NCBI GenBank assembly: GCA_030268105.1
Contig: BSDZ01000009.1
Coordinates: 62,001-126,000, forward strand
Origin: Volvox africanus
Taxonomy: Eukaryota > Chlorophyta > Chlorophyceae > Chlamydomonadales > Volvocaceae
DNA length: 64,000 nucleotides
Direction of reading: 5' to 3'
Shown here: piece by piece, positions 1 to 10,119 of the stretch
Layout of the letters: the number at the start of each line of letters is the position of its first letter
Numbering within the stretch: the first letter of the stretch is position 1
Program-made: the position numbers and the translations under genes
The notes under the pieces: model-generated
The model's database searches: none
What the model was told of the DNA's origin: nothing
Seen by the model: only the letters and a program-made list of their open reading frames with translations

Positions 1-406
1 GGGTGAGAGTGTATTCGTTGAGGGTGTGTGTGTGTGTGTGTTTGCGGGTGTGTGTTCGTGGGCCGCACACTGCGGCAGAAGAGGAGCAGAAGAGGAGAAA
101 AGGAGGGGAAGGAGAGGGCGTGTGGCATAGGACGTGTGACGTGTAGGACATCAGACACACAAGCATAATATATATAAAAGCATATATAGCATATGATGTG
201 TATAAACCTGTATGTGTGCACACATACACATATCCTATTTTATGCATATGCATATGTGTATTTTATGTGGAGAGGGCGGAGGAGGGTGTGGACATGTGTG
301 TATAAAATGTATGTATGAGCACGGCAGAGGGGGCACACTATGTGACTATGACGAGGCACACTATATGTGACTGTGGTGGTGAGAGACACACACATATATA
401 TGACTG

Positions 407-444
<38 letters not shown>

Positions 445-1062
445 CTGTGTTGTGGTGTAGCACAGATGCAGAGCACAGATGTGGTATGTGAAGGGGTATG
501 TGAAGGGCAGAGCATATGATATGCTCTGGGTAGAGCATATGATGATGGGTGTGTGCTGTGGATGATGCTCTGTTGTCTGTTGTATTAACCCTATGATGAT
601 ATGATCCGTCCCATTACAGGAGAGGAGCCCCTTGTAGTCTGTTGTGTAGAGTATTGTATAGTATTAGTGTAAATTTTGTGTGTGAAGTGTATCTATCTAT
701 ACCCTGTGCCTCTACTCTACTGTAAAGAGTCCACAAAAGAGACCACAAAAGCGTGTGTCATTGTTGGACACAGTGTCTGTCATTGTTGGATCACAGAGGT
801 CAGCAGAGCTTAAAAAAATGATCAAAATATGAGAGATATAGCCCCCAAAGGAGAAGGAGAAGAGAGATATAGCCTAGCACAGGATATATATATATATATA
901 ATAATACAGCAGGCGTGTCTTCTGTCCAATTTCTGTCTCGTCCAATCGTCCAAACCCTATCTATCAAGCAAAGGCAAGGCAAGCAAAGGCAAGGCCAGGA
1001 AAATAAACTAAGGTAAAAAATTGAGTGAGAAGTCGCCCGAAAAAGAGTGAGAAAAAAAATTT

Positions 1063-1085
1063 CCGGGGGCCTGGCCGGCCCCCGG
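1063..1085. other. GC-rich perfect hairpin in the 9.1-kb unit
   Basis: CCGGGGGCC and GGCCCCCGG form a 9-bp perfect stem around a 5-base loop (TGGCC), preceded by an A/T run. The same structure occurs in R2 (from 52333) and R3 (from 61455). Its role is unknown; a stable RNA or DNA hairpin is possible. Confidence 0.6.
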
Positions 1086-1375
1086 GCCCCCCGCGGAGGG
1101 GGGGTGGGGGAGTGAACCTTAGTGGGTTAGTGGGTACACAGGTACGTGTACACCTGTGTACGTGTGTTCGTACGATGAGGGGTTCGGAGCTTGGTTTCGG
1201 AGCTTGGTCTCCCCTTCCCCCCGGCCCCCGCCCCCGCCCCCGCCCCCTCGGCCGGCTGCGGCCCGACACTGGCACTGGGACTGGGCAAAAGGTACATCTC
1301 CTTCCTCTCATCATCCCATGTTGCCCCGGAACCTATCCCACTTCCGCCGACCAGCCGCGCATCTGATGTGCGACC

Positions 1376-1452
1376 GAGTCCGGGTAGGATCGAACCCACG
1401 ACGCTGGGATGAATTTTCAACTGACTCCACACCACACCTAGCTCAACCATGC
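1376..1452 (-). pseudogene. tRNA-like relic (possible tRNA-derived SINE head)
   Basis: Read on the minus strand, 1396-1387 is GGTTCGATCC, close to a tRNA B box (T-arm). 1445-1434 is TGAGCTAGGTGT, which resembles an A box, about 49 bases upstream, as in tRNA genes. A loop TTGAAAA (GAA anticodon position) lies between them. The T-loop appears one base short, and the acceptor and anticodon stems pair poorly, so this is not a functional tRNA by eye. The same sequence is in R2 (near 52646-52722) and R3 (near 61768-61844). Confidence 0.3.
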
Positions 1453-1738
1453 ACACACGCGCCACAACACCACACCACGCCATGACCTTACAGTATATTT
1501 ACTATAATAAATATATATGACTATATAAAAATCCCTAAACCCAACGGAAGGTCTCGCAGTCCTTCCATGATTTTGTAGGTTCCCGAGTGCGAAACCGTAG
1601 GGAATCATCATCACTTATGGCGCGCATATGATGGACATCCATCGGTCTCACGCCATAAACCCAAATAGCACACATTTGGGGTATTATATATATGCTGTAC
1701 ACCATCTGTCTGTGCTGTCCCTTACTACATACATTCGG

Positions 1739-1797
1739 TGATTGTGTGGGCTCACAGAGCATGCATGTTTCATGAACAGCACACATGCATAACACTA
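1739..1797. repeat. Direct repeat DR, upstream copy
   Basis: This stretch, starting TGATTGTGTGGGCTCACAG and ending near ATGCATAACACTA, matches 3105-3160 except for a 4-base CATG insertion and a terminal substitution. The two copies bracket the 1.3-kb segment 1796-3104. R1 begins its homology exactly after this repeat (at 43957), so it marks a rearrangement boundary. Confidence 0.75.
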
Positions 1798-1876
1798 CTA
1801 GTTTTTTTACACATTCGCTGCAATTGTCAGATATTTATAGTATGGTATATAGCACACATTTTATCACTAATTGTAG

Positions 1877-2943
1877 GATTTTGTTGTCACGCCGCCATCT
1901 TTTGTGCCGCCGCAACAAAGTGCCACCCACAAGTAAGTCAAGCATTAGACATCCTCATTCTTACTTATATATTGTTAACAAAATCGTTGAATGCTAAATT
2001 GACGCCGCAGGAAAAGCTTCGTGTATTGGTGCGTCGCCATGGAGAGCATCAGAGGCGTCACGTCTCTGACGAGACGGCGAAATCGGTCTCTACACTGCGT
2101 CGACAAGGTAAAAGTGGGACACAGTGGATGTAGTGATGCGTGAAGGGACTGGGTCGACGTGGTGGCGTTGTGTTGTGGCGGCGCACTGGGATTGAGAATG
2201 GCGGCGGGACTCATAGCTATACGGGCTGCATGTAAAAAGAGGATCTAATAGTATTATGATGATGACAATAGTATGATAATCTATCCAATGAACAAATCTC
2301 TGTGCGTTTCCCTTGGGGCTGCTGCTACCCTGTTCCTCTGCTCGCTCCTTTAGGAATTCACCTCATTTAAGCCGCCATGGGCTTAACTTGGAAAGGGCTT
2401 CTGGTGGTAGTAGTATATTTACCGCTCCGTCCGTCGTAGCAACGCTGTTGTGGTTGCAGCTTCAGCCCACAGCTCTGATGCCTCGCCTGAAGGGATTTCT
2501 GGTGAGGAGGGGAGAGTGGCACGTAGGCGTGTGGGGTGTGTGGAGGGATCGGAGGATGGACGCAGGGAGGCTGACGCAGGGAGGCTGACGCAGTGGTGGT
2601 GGTGGTGGTCGTGGTGGTCGTCTTCGTCTCCTGTGTCTTCTTCTTCGACGTGGTGGTCGTGGTGGTCGTCATTGTGGTGGTGGTGGTGGTGGCGGGCGAA
2701 GGGGTGACGGGTCTGTGTGTGTGGGGGGGGGGGGGGTGAGGGACCGGAATTAGGCTGCAGGAGTGATATGAAACACGTGTGGTGGTGGAGGGGTCATTTG
2801 TTCAAGTTGAAAGGGATATTGCCGTACCGTGTTGATGTGCTTTGTGCCCCGGCATGTAAACATATGAACGTGTGTTTGTTCTTCGTGTTGTCTTTCCATG
2901 CTGTTTGTAGGAACACAGGGGAGACGCAGCAGCACATGCCCAG
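1877..2943 (+). ncRNA. Candidate spliced non-coding transcript in the repeat unit
   Basis: A run of strong splice-type signals delimits four possible exons. 1877-1932 follows an acceptor ending TAG at 1876 and is followed by a perfect GTAAGT donor at 1933. 2011-2107 follows a CAG acceptor at 2010 and has a GTAAAA donor. 2354-2501 follows a long pyrimidine tract ending TTTAG and has a GTGAGG donor. 2911-2943 is a 33-base microexon between TTTGTAG and GTGAGG. No frame stays open through all exons. An ATG at 2039 in a GTCGCCATGG context reads 23 codons to the exon end and would terminate about 10 codons into the next exon. Copies lie at 44038-45090, 53147-54213 and 62269-63334. Transcription is inferred, not shown; this could equally be a decayed gene. 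Confidence 0.35.
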
Positions 2944-3104
2944 GTGAGGAAAAGGGGGGGGGACAACATACTGGAACGGGGGTAATCTGCGGGAATACTT
3001 CAAGGTACATAATACATATGCATGTCAAGGGGCTACTCGTAGTGCGGGGTTTGCACACGGGCGTGTGGGGTGTTGGGGGGAGTGTGGACCGAAGCCCTCA
3101 GCAC

Positions 3105-3160
3105 TGATTGTGTGGGCTCACAGAGCATGTTTCATGAACAGCACACATGCATAACACCAC
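3105..3160. repeat. Direct repeat DR, downstream copy
   Basis: This is the second copy of the 1739-1797 repeat. It starts the 257-bp tail (3105-3361) found only where a 9.1-kb unit ends next to telomere-like sequence: here and at 63501-63757. R1 and R2 lack it and instead join purine-rich minisatellite sequence at the same base (45248, 54373). Confidence 0.75.
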
Positions 3161-3361
3161 AGCTACCACCATCCAGAAGACCGATGACAACTGAGACACA
3201 GACCTTAGACTGCCAATCCTGCAGAAACAAATAAAGTAATCAACTATTGGATGCAGATGGGCTCCTTGAAGAGTGCTAGACCCAGCCAGGGGTGACCATG
3301 TAGCCATACAGGATGCCAGCTGATGGATACTTGTGCAACATGCCAAGTGCTGGGTCACGGA

Positions 3362-3690
3362 CAAACCCTAAAACCTAAACCCCCAACAACCCTCAACTCG
3401 TTACCCTAGAACCCTGACACCCCGAACTTGTAACCCTACAATCCCAACCCCCAACTCGTTACCCAACAACCCTGAAACCCCCAACAACCCTCAACTTGTA
3501 ACCCTAGAACCCTGAAACCCCCAACAACCCTCAACTTGTAACCCTAGAACCCGAAACCCATCTCGTTACCCTAGAACCTCCCACAACCCTCAACTCGTTA
3601 CCCTAGAACCCTGACACCCCGAACTTGTAACCCTACAATCCCAACCCCCAACTCGTAACCCAACAACCCCAACCCCCAACTAGTTTTTCC
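3362..3690. repeat. Degenerate telomere-like tract
   Basis: It begins ACCCTAAAACC and continues as loosely repeated CCCTA/CCCCAAC words, such as AACCCTAGAACCCTGA, CCCCAACAACCCTCAACT and CTCGTTACCCTAGAACC. It occupies the same position as the nearly perfect CCCTAAAA tract at 63761. It reads as a decayed interstitial telomeric sequence expanded by secondary tandem duplication. C-strand orientation on the plus strand implies the ancestral chromosome end lay to the left. Confidence 0.65.
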
Positions 3691-3704
3691 TAGAACACCC
3701 GATT

Positions 3705-3990
3705 GCTACCTTTCCCAGTCATTATTTCGCCTGCTACCATTCCCACTCACTATTTCGCCTGCTACCTTTCCCACTCACTACTTCGCCTGCTACCTTTCCC
3801 ACTCATTATTTTGCCTGCTACCTTTTCCACTCATTATTTTGCCTGCTACCTTTCCCACTCATTATTTCGCCTGCTACCTTTCCCACTCACTATTTCGCCT
3901 GCTACCTTTTCCACTCATTATTTCGCCTGCTACATTTCCCACTCACTATTTCGCCTGCTACATTTCCCACTCACTATTTCGCCTGCAATA
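3705..3990. repeat. 28-bp minisatellite, about 10 copies
   Basis: GCTACC recurs every 28 bases (3705, 3733, 3761, 3789 and onward) within a unit containing CTTTCCCACTCA and TATTTCGCCT. Copies differ by one to three substitutions. The plus-strand open frame across it simply reads the repeat and is not considered a gene. The corresponding position at 63811 has no such array. Confidence 0.9.
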
Positions 3991-5402
3991 ACATCTGGTG
4001 ATACTGAAATAGGGTTCAATGTATGAGTGTCGCAGTAGGTTTTCCAAGAGCAACACGTTGCTTATTTTTGTAGATATAGATATTCTACTCTGTGTTTTAA
4101 AACAGCATTAAATAGGCTTTGTTTCTCCTCTCTAATACAGCGCCAATCTATGGACTGTTTGTATACTTCAGGAGGTGCTTGTGACCCAAGAAGAGGCACA
4201 TTCAAAATTTCGTTTACTACGTATGTACATTATATTAATATAATAGCTTCTCATGAAAATTTGTTCTCAATGTACTTGTAGGATTTGAAAAGGCATTTCA
4301 GGAGCATTCATAGAATACGTAGAGGCACAGTGAAGATTTCCTTTGCTTTGCACAATATAACCCACATACATACACAAAACTTCAATAGAAATATAAAATA
4401 TTTACATATATACTTCCGAAATTGAAAAGGGCTTACAAGGGTAAGCTGACCCTACTTACTTATAACACTTATTCATGGGTCACAATCATAATCTGTAAGC
4501 ACACGATTGCCTTTGCCACTGTATATATATTATCTGTTCTATTTGAACGAACACACCTCAACACCTCATTATTACATTTGGCTGGCAGGGCAGAGCACAG
4601 GCACATGCCTGCCTGTCTTCTTACTTGTTTCCTGCCTTATCTCCTTATAGCTGTATGTGGCCTCCTGTCCTTGCATGAAATTTTATCCCAATATATAGAA
4701 CTACCCCATACACGTGCTATTGCCTAGATGTATATTGTGGTCCCCAGGGCTGCGTGGCTTTTCTGCCTGTTGTGCGTAATTAGGCAGCAAGGATTAGCTT
4801 TCTTTGCCACATAACCTGCTGGTTAAGAAATGAAGAGTTCCTATATGTGTATGTGATGTATCCTGAGTTCAGGCTGACAACAATGAGTACCAAGGGCCAA
4901 GATGCTGGACGAAATTCCTCAAGGGGCAAAATTTCTGTAAGTTCTGCCAAGGATTCATAGGCAGTTCAGCTACTCATAGTATCATTGCACCATCACATAT
5001 CTATCTCACAAATAAAGCCATGGCACTGCGCTCAGCAAGAGTTGAACCGATGATATCATGGATGACCATGTGAAAGAATCAATTTACCTACCACATAGAA
5101 TTCTATTCTATACTAGCACTTGTCAGAGTCAGGCATTTTGCAAAACAAGGACATACGTAAACACACATACACACACACATACAACAACAATTTATCATGC
5201 TCCAACATTACATTTACACACATGCAACAGTCCCACAAATAATACACATACATGCACATGTCCCTCCCTTTATTATTTAATACCCTTGTTATTTATTACC
5301 CTTTCTTATGGCTGCACACACATCCATATATACCCCTCATCAATATAGCCGCCACGGTGGGCTGCCTGGAGAACCAACATATATGTGCAAGATCTTGGGG
5401 CT
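3991..5402. other. Non-coding 5' flank of the recombinase gene
   Basis: This is AT-rich sequence without a supported gene. 4132-4320 is identical to the last 189 bases of the window. A short CA-rich stretch lies at 5159-5190. A GCCGCCACGG string at 5348-5357 resembles a start context but has no ATG, and its frame hits a stop before the gene. The promoter probably lies here, but I see no TATA element placed well enough to call. Confidence 0.6.
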
Positions 5403-8400
5403 ATGTCGCTGGTGCTCGCAAGAAATGAGGCAGATGCTAGTGGACGCAATTACCTCATCATCAAGGATGTAGCCAACCAGCTGCGCAACTTGGGAGCACC
5501 CATAACAGATAGGCTTCTAAACTCCTGGGTAGATGCAAGGAAGTCGTTGAAGAGGATCATTGTGAAAGACCCTATCCTGCTGGGGCGGCTCAAGGACCTG
5601 CAGGTGGTAGGCCGAAGGGCATCAGCAATCAAGCTGGCAAGCTGTGCGGCAATCTGCAGGGCCATTGTGAACGTGGCTATCCTACAGCCCCTTTGCTTAG
5701 CCATAGAGGAGCTCAAAAAGGCACACCCACCTCTGCATGCAACATGTGCACAGGTCACACCAGTGCAGCTGAAGAGAGCAGAGGTATATGAAGCGAGGCT
5801 TCCAGCTGCCAAGCGTCTCTGCACAATAAGTAGCGCAGCTGCAGAGGGAGCACGTGATGAGGCGGAGGCAGAGAAGGACAACCAGCCGGTGCCTAATAAA
5901 ACTAGCCAGCAGGAGGACCATTGTTATTCCCAAAATCCAATCACCAAAATCACCAACAGCAGTCGGGAGCATGGCACATGTGATGAGCCTGCTGATGCCC
6001 CCAATAATATACCCATCATCAAGAAAGCCCAGCAGGTCATTGCTACTGATGAGCAGCGGCAGCAGCAGCAACAGCAGCCGCCCACAGCAGCAGCGGCCTT
6101 TGCTCCCTCTGCCGCTAATGCTCCAGCAGCTGCCACCCCCGCCGACGCCGCCCCTTCCATCTCAACACCTCATCAAGAACCTCCTGTATGCAAGCTGGCG
6201 GCATCTGACAGTATCTGCACCAAGCCTGTTTCACCAACACCTATCCCCCGAACCTTCCCTGCAGCACCTGCTGGCCACCGATTCAGCAGACGACCACTCA
6301 TCAGCAGGTGTATACCTCCAGTGATGAGCACCAAAACGTTTCATCAGCAGGCTGGTCCTATAGCTCTAGCAGGAGGCCCCAAGACATCACCACCACCTCC
6401 ACGGCTCCTGCCCCCGCCCCCAGCAGCAGCCGCCAGCAGGTATTACCCACCACTGACTCTGCTGCTGGCCTAACCAACCCCTCGTGCACAGAAACAGCAG
6501 CCTCTCCCCCAGAAGTTGTGCCGCCCCCAGTTGTCCAAACCAGCAGGACATCGGGTTTGGCCTCCTCCTCACCGCCGTGTAACCAGCAGCAGAAGAGGTT
6601 AGCTGTACAAATAACCCCAGCAGTGCAGGCACGCCAAAGGACAACGTCCGACATCTCCAAACCTCCCAACAGACCTGCTGTTGCGGTCGTCATCAACTCC
6701 AATAATAAGCCCAACCCATTGGCGACTTCTTCGGGCCCCCATCAGCCCGATGCGAGCACCAGCACTGCTCCTTCTACCAGTGCAGTGTCCCCTTCCACAT
6801 CATCAGGGGGACATTTCTACCCTTCAGGTGTAGCCTTCAAGACTACACTCCCTATGAAGGATTGGGGTGGTGCGAACATACACCGCTATGGTATCTTGAC
6901 CGCCATTGGCAGCAGCAGGAGAAAGACGCCACCAGGATGCATGCCAGTTGTCTCAGAGCTACATGGTCTTGAAGAATGGTGCAGAGCTCCATACAACTTT
7001 GCAGCAGGAGGGACCATTGGCGTCAGTGAGTCGACATTCATGGGCATTAAGAACACGGTGTCAAAGTTCCTGGGATTCGCACACCAATTCCTTGGTGTTC
7101 CCCTTCCTTTCTTATCCCTTCGCCTATTTAGCAACCAGGTATGTGTTTTGCATCGCTATACTACATGAATGATCTGTACCTACCACCTAACATTTTACAT
7201 GTTTTATTCTCAAGAATTTGTCTACCCGTGGAAACTATATAGCTAATATAGCTACCAGAATCACCCACATAGATATGATGCATATTCATATACACACCTC
7301 CCTCATCATAATGTCTTTCTCATCATATACAATGTCAACATACCAATCCCGCACCCTTTTCCGTACACCAGCATATTACCATCAACTTCATTGACTTCAT
7401 GGTTGCACGGGCCGGAAGTCAACACACTGCAGTAGAGATAACAAGGTTGGTGAAGCTTGTGGAGTATCTTCGGCAGCATGATGCACAAGACAGCAATCAG
7501 GTCTGGGGAGAGGGGAGAGGAGAGAGGGGAGAGGAGAGAGGGGAGAGGGGAGAGGGGAGAGGGCAGAGGGGAGAGGGGAGAGGGCAGAGGGCAGAGGGGA
7601 GAGGGCAGAGGGCAGAGGGGAGAGGGGAGAGGGGAGAGGGGAGAGGGGCTTGTTTATACCCAGGAGTACTTCCATTTCAGCACTATAAGTGTAACACCAC
7701 CCCATCCACATCCCTACCTTTCCATATAACAATCAATACCGTACCTCAACCACTACCTTTCACTTGCCATGTTCTAGAGGCTCTAGATAGTCCATTCTGT
7801 GCGTCCGTTATCACCCTTTGTTTCCCTTTTTCCGTCCTGCACATATTTTACAGACAAGCCATTGCCAACGTATACAAGAATGGCTGCACAATATTGCAAG
7901 GCAGCTTAAGAAGTCATATCCAAGAGCACCGCCACCAGCAGCAAACCCTATATCAGGTTCAGCTGGTATGGAGGAGAGTGTTGTACAACATAACAGCCTA
8001 CCTGATAAGTCTGAGGTGCTAGCATTCGTTCACGGCCTCCAGCAAAGTGCATCTGATGCACTCAAGCATGACTTGAGCAGTGCCAAGTGCGTCAGGCTGG
8101 AAGCAGCCATTGCAATCATGCATGCACTCGTTGCAGTACTGGTATCTGGATTGTACTTACCACCACTCAGGATGTCCGCCCTTTCGACATTAATGGTGCC
8201 TGGTAGTACCTCTTGCTGTAACAAGGACTGCAGGCAGCGTGGTTGCCGTGGCAACAACCTCACCCAAGTAGTGAGGAGACCGAAAGTACAGCACCCTGCT
8301 ATGGAGGATGATCCCTCATCATCAGGACCGTCCTGCTCTACAGGCCCACCCAACAATGTGGCTGGTGTGGCATGTATGCAGTTGGAGTTGAACCATCACA

Positions 8401-9028
8401 AGACTGCACGTTTCACAAGGAATAGGGAGCCCCTGACTGTCATCCTCCCACCCGATCTGTCCAAGCTCATCCAGACATACGTAAGGCATGCCAGGCCAGT
8501 GCTCATGCAACGTGCCCCAGTTGACATGACTTCCTCGCAACAGCTCCTCATAGACAAGAATGGGCAGCCGTTCAACAACGGCTTTGCTATGGAGTGGAGG
8601 GATATTGAGGAACGCTATGGGGCACCCTGGGAGCATATTCCCCCCCAGAAACTACGCCATATCCACTCAACCACAGCCTACACATCACTTGTGCAGGAGG
8701 TGGCTCGCCAGCTGCCCGACCTACAGCCACATGCGCAGGTCATGGGGAACTCCCTTCGGGTATGGGACTCACATTACATACAGCGTCCAGGTAGCATCAT
8801 TGCCCAGGCAGGCGTTGACAACCTGAACAAGTGGCGGAAGGCACAACTTGGCCTCAATAACCAAGTGTGGAGGAAGAAAATGGTGGAGAGGATGCTTGAT
8901 GTGGAGGCAAAGGGACCGGCTAATGAGGGAAAGGGCCAGGGGGGGGAAGAAGGGGAGGAGGAAGAGGGGGAGGAGGCGGAGGAAGGGGAGTACGAAGAGG
9001 AGGAGGAGGAGGGGGAGTATGATGAGGG

Positions 9029-9083
<55 letters not shown>

Positions 9084-9149
9084 AATGATGATGATGATGA
9101 TGAGTATGATGAGTATGATGAGAGGGAAGGATATCAGGGGGAGGAGTAG
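5403..9149 (+). CDS. Tyrosine recombinase / phage-integrase-like protein, spliced
   Basis: This is a predicted DNA breaking-rejoining enzyme that would cut and rejoin DNA through a 3'-phosphotyrosine. Supported exons: first ATG at 5403 (in-frame stop at 5346 upstream) to about 6439; about 6544-7138; 7372-7500; 7854-9149 (TAG). The two downstream introns are phase 0. The first junction is uncertain: a frame change falls between 6305 and 6473, and an intron 6440-6543 would fit. The product would be about 1,000 residues. The N-terminal half is Ala/Pro/Gln/Ser-rich and unrecognised. The region over 6840-7500 (KFLGFAHQFLGV, then TAVEITRLVKLVEYLRQ) looks like a SAM-like core-binding domain. Catalytic candidates in the last exon: Arg at 8169 (PLRMSAL), Lys at 8400 (NHHKTARF), Arg at 8655 (QKLRHIHST), Tyr at 8775 (MGNSLRVWDSHY). 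The usual His three before the second Arg is Gln. The C-terminus is a long Glu/Asp tail. No reverse transcriptase is nearby, so a Crypton-like or captured YR is more likely than DIRS. Exact family unknown. Confidence 0.8.
7139..7371 (+). other. Intron in the recombinase gene
   Basis: The donor is CAG|GTATGT at 7139 and the acceptor ends ACACCAG at 7371. Splicing is phase 0, joining ...LFSNQ to HITINFIDFMVARAG..., which continues the helix-rich core-binding region smoothly. The 233-base intron is AT-rich compared with its exons. Confidence 0.7.
7501..7853 (+). other. Intron with purine minisatellite in the recombinase gene
   Basis: The exon ends CAATCAG at 7500, followed by GTCTGG. The acceptor ATTTTACAG ends at 7853 after a T/C-rich stretch. 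Splicing is phase 0, giving ...QDSNQ|TSHCQRIQEW.... From about 7503 to 7650 the intron carries AGAGGGG/AGAGGGC-type tandem repeats of about 7 bases. The GTCTGG donor is weaker than the preceding one, but the protein reads well only when this stretch is removed. Confidence 0.65.
8935..9146 (+). repeat. Acidic-tail repeats including a GAT microsatellite
   Basis: GAG/GGGGAG-rich repeats (8935-9025) are followed by about 18 GAT triplets with one AAT interruption (about 9027-9085), then GATGAG/TATGAT repeats. In the gene's frame they encode Glu/Gly-rich then poly-Asp sequence ending in a stop at 9149. The triplet repeat is in frame, so length changes would alter only the acidic tail. Confidence 0.85.
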
Positions 9150-9241
9150 GAGGGAGGGGTCAGGAAATGCATAGGAAAATGAGCAGAAACCCCGAGAAGG
9201 AAAGGTGGAGGAGAGGGTGGGTGAAGTAAGGTTACAGAGGA

Positions 9242-9323
9242 ATAAGGTTCCATATCACTGGAATGATGAATAACAGGATCAACAAATTCTGTTATTCCTC
9301 ATTCCAGTGATATGGAACCTTAT
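9242..9323. other. Long near-perfect inverted repeat 3' of the recombinase
   Basis: The left arm 9242-9276 and right arm 9289-9323 are reverse complements over 35 bases with one mismatch, around a 12-base loop (GATCAACAAATT). It starts 92 bases after the stop codon. It could fold as a 3'-UTR hairpin, be a small-RNA precursor, or represent a recombination or terminal site used by the YR protein. I saw no second copy in the window. Confidence 0.9.
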
Positions 9324-10119
9324 AAGCAAGGGTTGGATGGATGGTGTTAAACAGGTGTGGACTGCTTGAGAGAGAAGAAGGGATTTCTGCTGTGCATGAA
9401 CATATGCTTTTCATCATGAGGGTAGGTACAATTCCATAGTGGGGGAGATTATGCCTATAGGAATTCGTGGCTCACACATACAAGTTTGGGGTATAATACC
9501 CACCATGACTTGAGCACTATCAGGAGAGTGTGGAAGGCTTTTGCTTCAGCACGAGGGAGTTCTTGTATGGGGCAACGTAGCTGCTTGGATTGTTGGTTGG
9601 TAAGTAGGTGGGTATATATGCAGCAGCATAAGACATGCCTGCCATTATTGTCCGCCTTTTCCCTATATATATATTTGTTTTTTGGTTTATGGATACTGGT
9701 CATAAGGAATATCCCTGCTGTAATCCCTCCCTTGGCCCTCAAACTTCCTCGTTTCTCACTTCCTGGTTTTTCTCTGTCTACAGGTTCAACCTTGCCTTAT
9801 AACTAAATGAGGCCTGTTATATTAAAATATTGTCCCTTGTAGATACCAACCATTAATACACATCTGGGGTTGGGAAGTTAACCCCCCTCCCCTTTTCATG
9901 TTCGTGTGCTATTTGTTTTGAATCCCAACCAATACACACCCAGCATGAGTTCCCACATTTGTCGCCTGCTTTCCAGGTGTGAAACAGAAGCCCTGCTGAC
10001 CGCATCTGTATGCGTCCTGTACACGCATTCCTAAGCATAGATGACCAATGGCCCCTACAAACTGTCCCTCAAACACCCACAGACCAAAAGAGTTGCTGTA
10101 AACAAACATAATGGTCCTA
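9324..10119. other. Gene-free linker
   Basis: This is ordinary mixed-composition sequence with no supported gene or array. A TGTAA at 9719-9723 matches the green-algal polyadenylation word and could end the recombinase transcript, but the motif is short enough to be chance. Confidence 0.5.

Larger units (their letters stand above)
1..3361 (+). repeat. 9.1-kb unit, copy R0 (right-hand part, cut by window start)
   Basis: This stretch matches 60397-63756 base for base along most of its length at a constant end offset of 60396. Its first 3104 bases also match 51273 onward in copy R2. It contains GT- and TA-rich simple repeats (30-53, 420-443, 882-900), a GC hairpin, a tRNA-like relic, a segment with several splice-type signals, and two related 56-59-bp direct repeats (1739-1797, 3105-3160). 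After 3104 it departs from R1/R2: a 257-bp tail (3105-3361) leads into telomere-like sequence, where R1/R2 instead enter their minisatellite half. I find no convincing protein gene; the open frames are short, low in complexity and mostly lack ATG starts. Confidence 0.9.

Noticed and set aside
1796..3104. LTR retrotransposon flanked by the 56-59-bp direct repeats
   Set aside because: The internal segment has no gag/pol motifs, primer-binding site or TG..CA terminal structure, and the flanking repeats are too short for typical LTRs.
5383..5402. Upstream ATG at 5383 as the recombinase start
   Set aside because: Its frame (offset from the recombinase frame) stops after about two dozen codons. 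The first ATG in the recombinase frame is 5403.
5403..9149. DIRS- or PAT-type retrotransposon
   Set aside because: No reverse transcriptase, RNase H or split direct repeats were seen within several kilobases of the recombinase.
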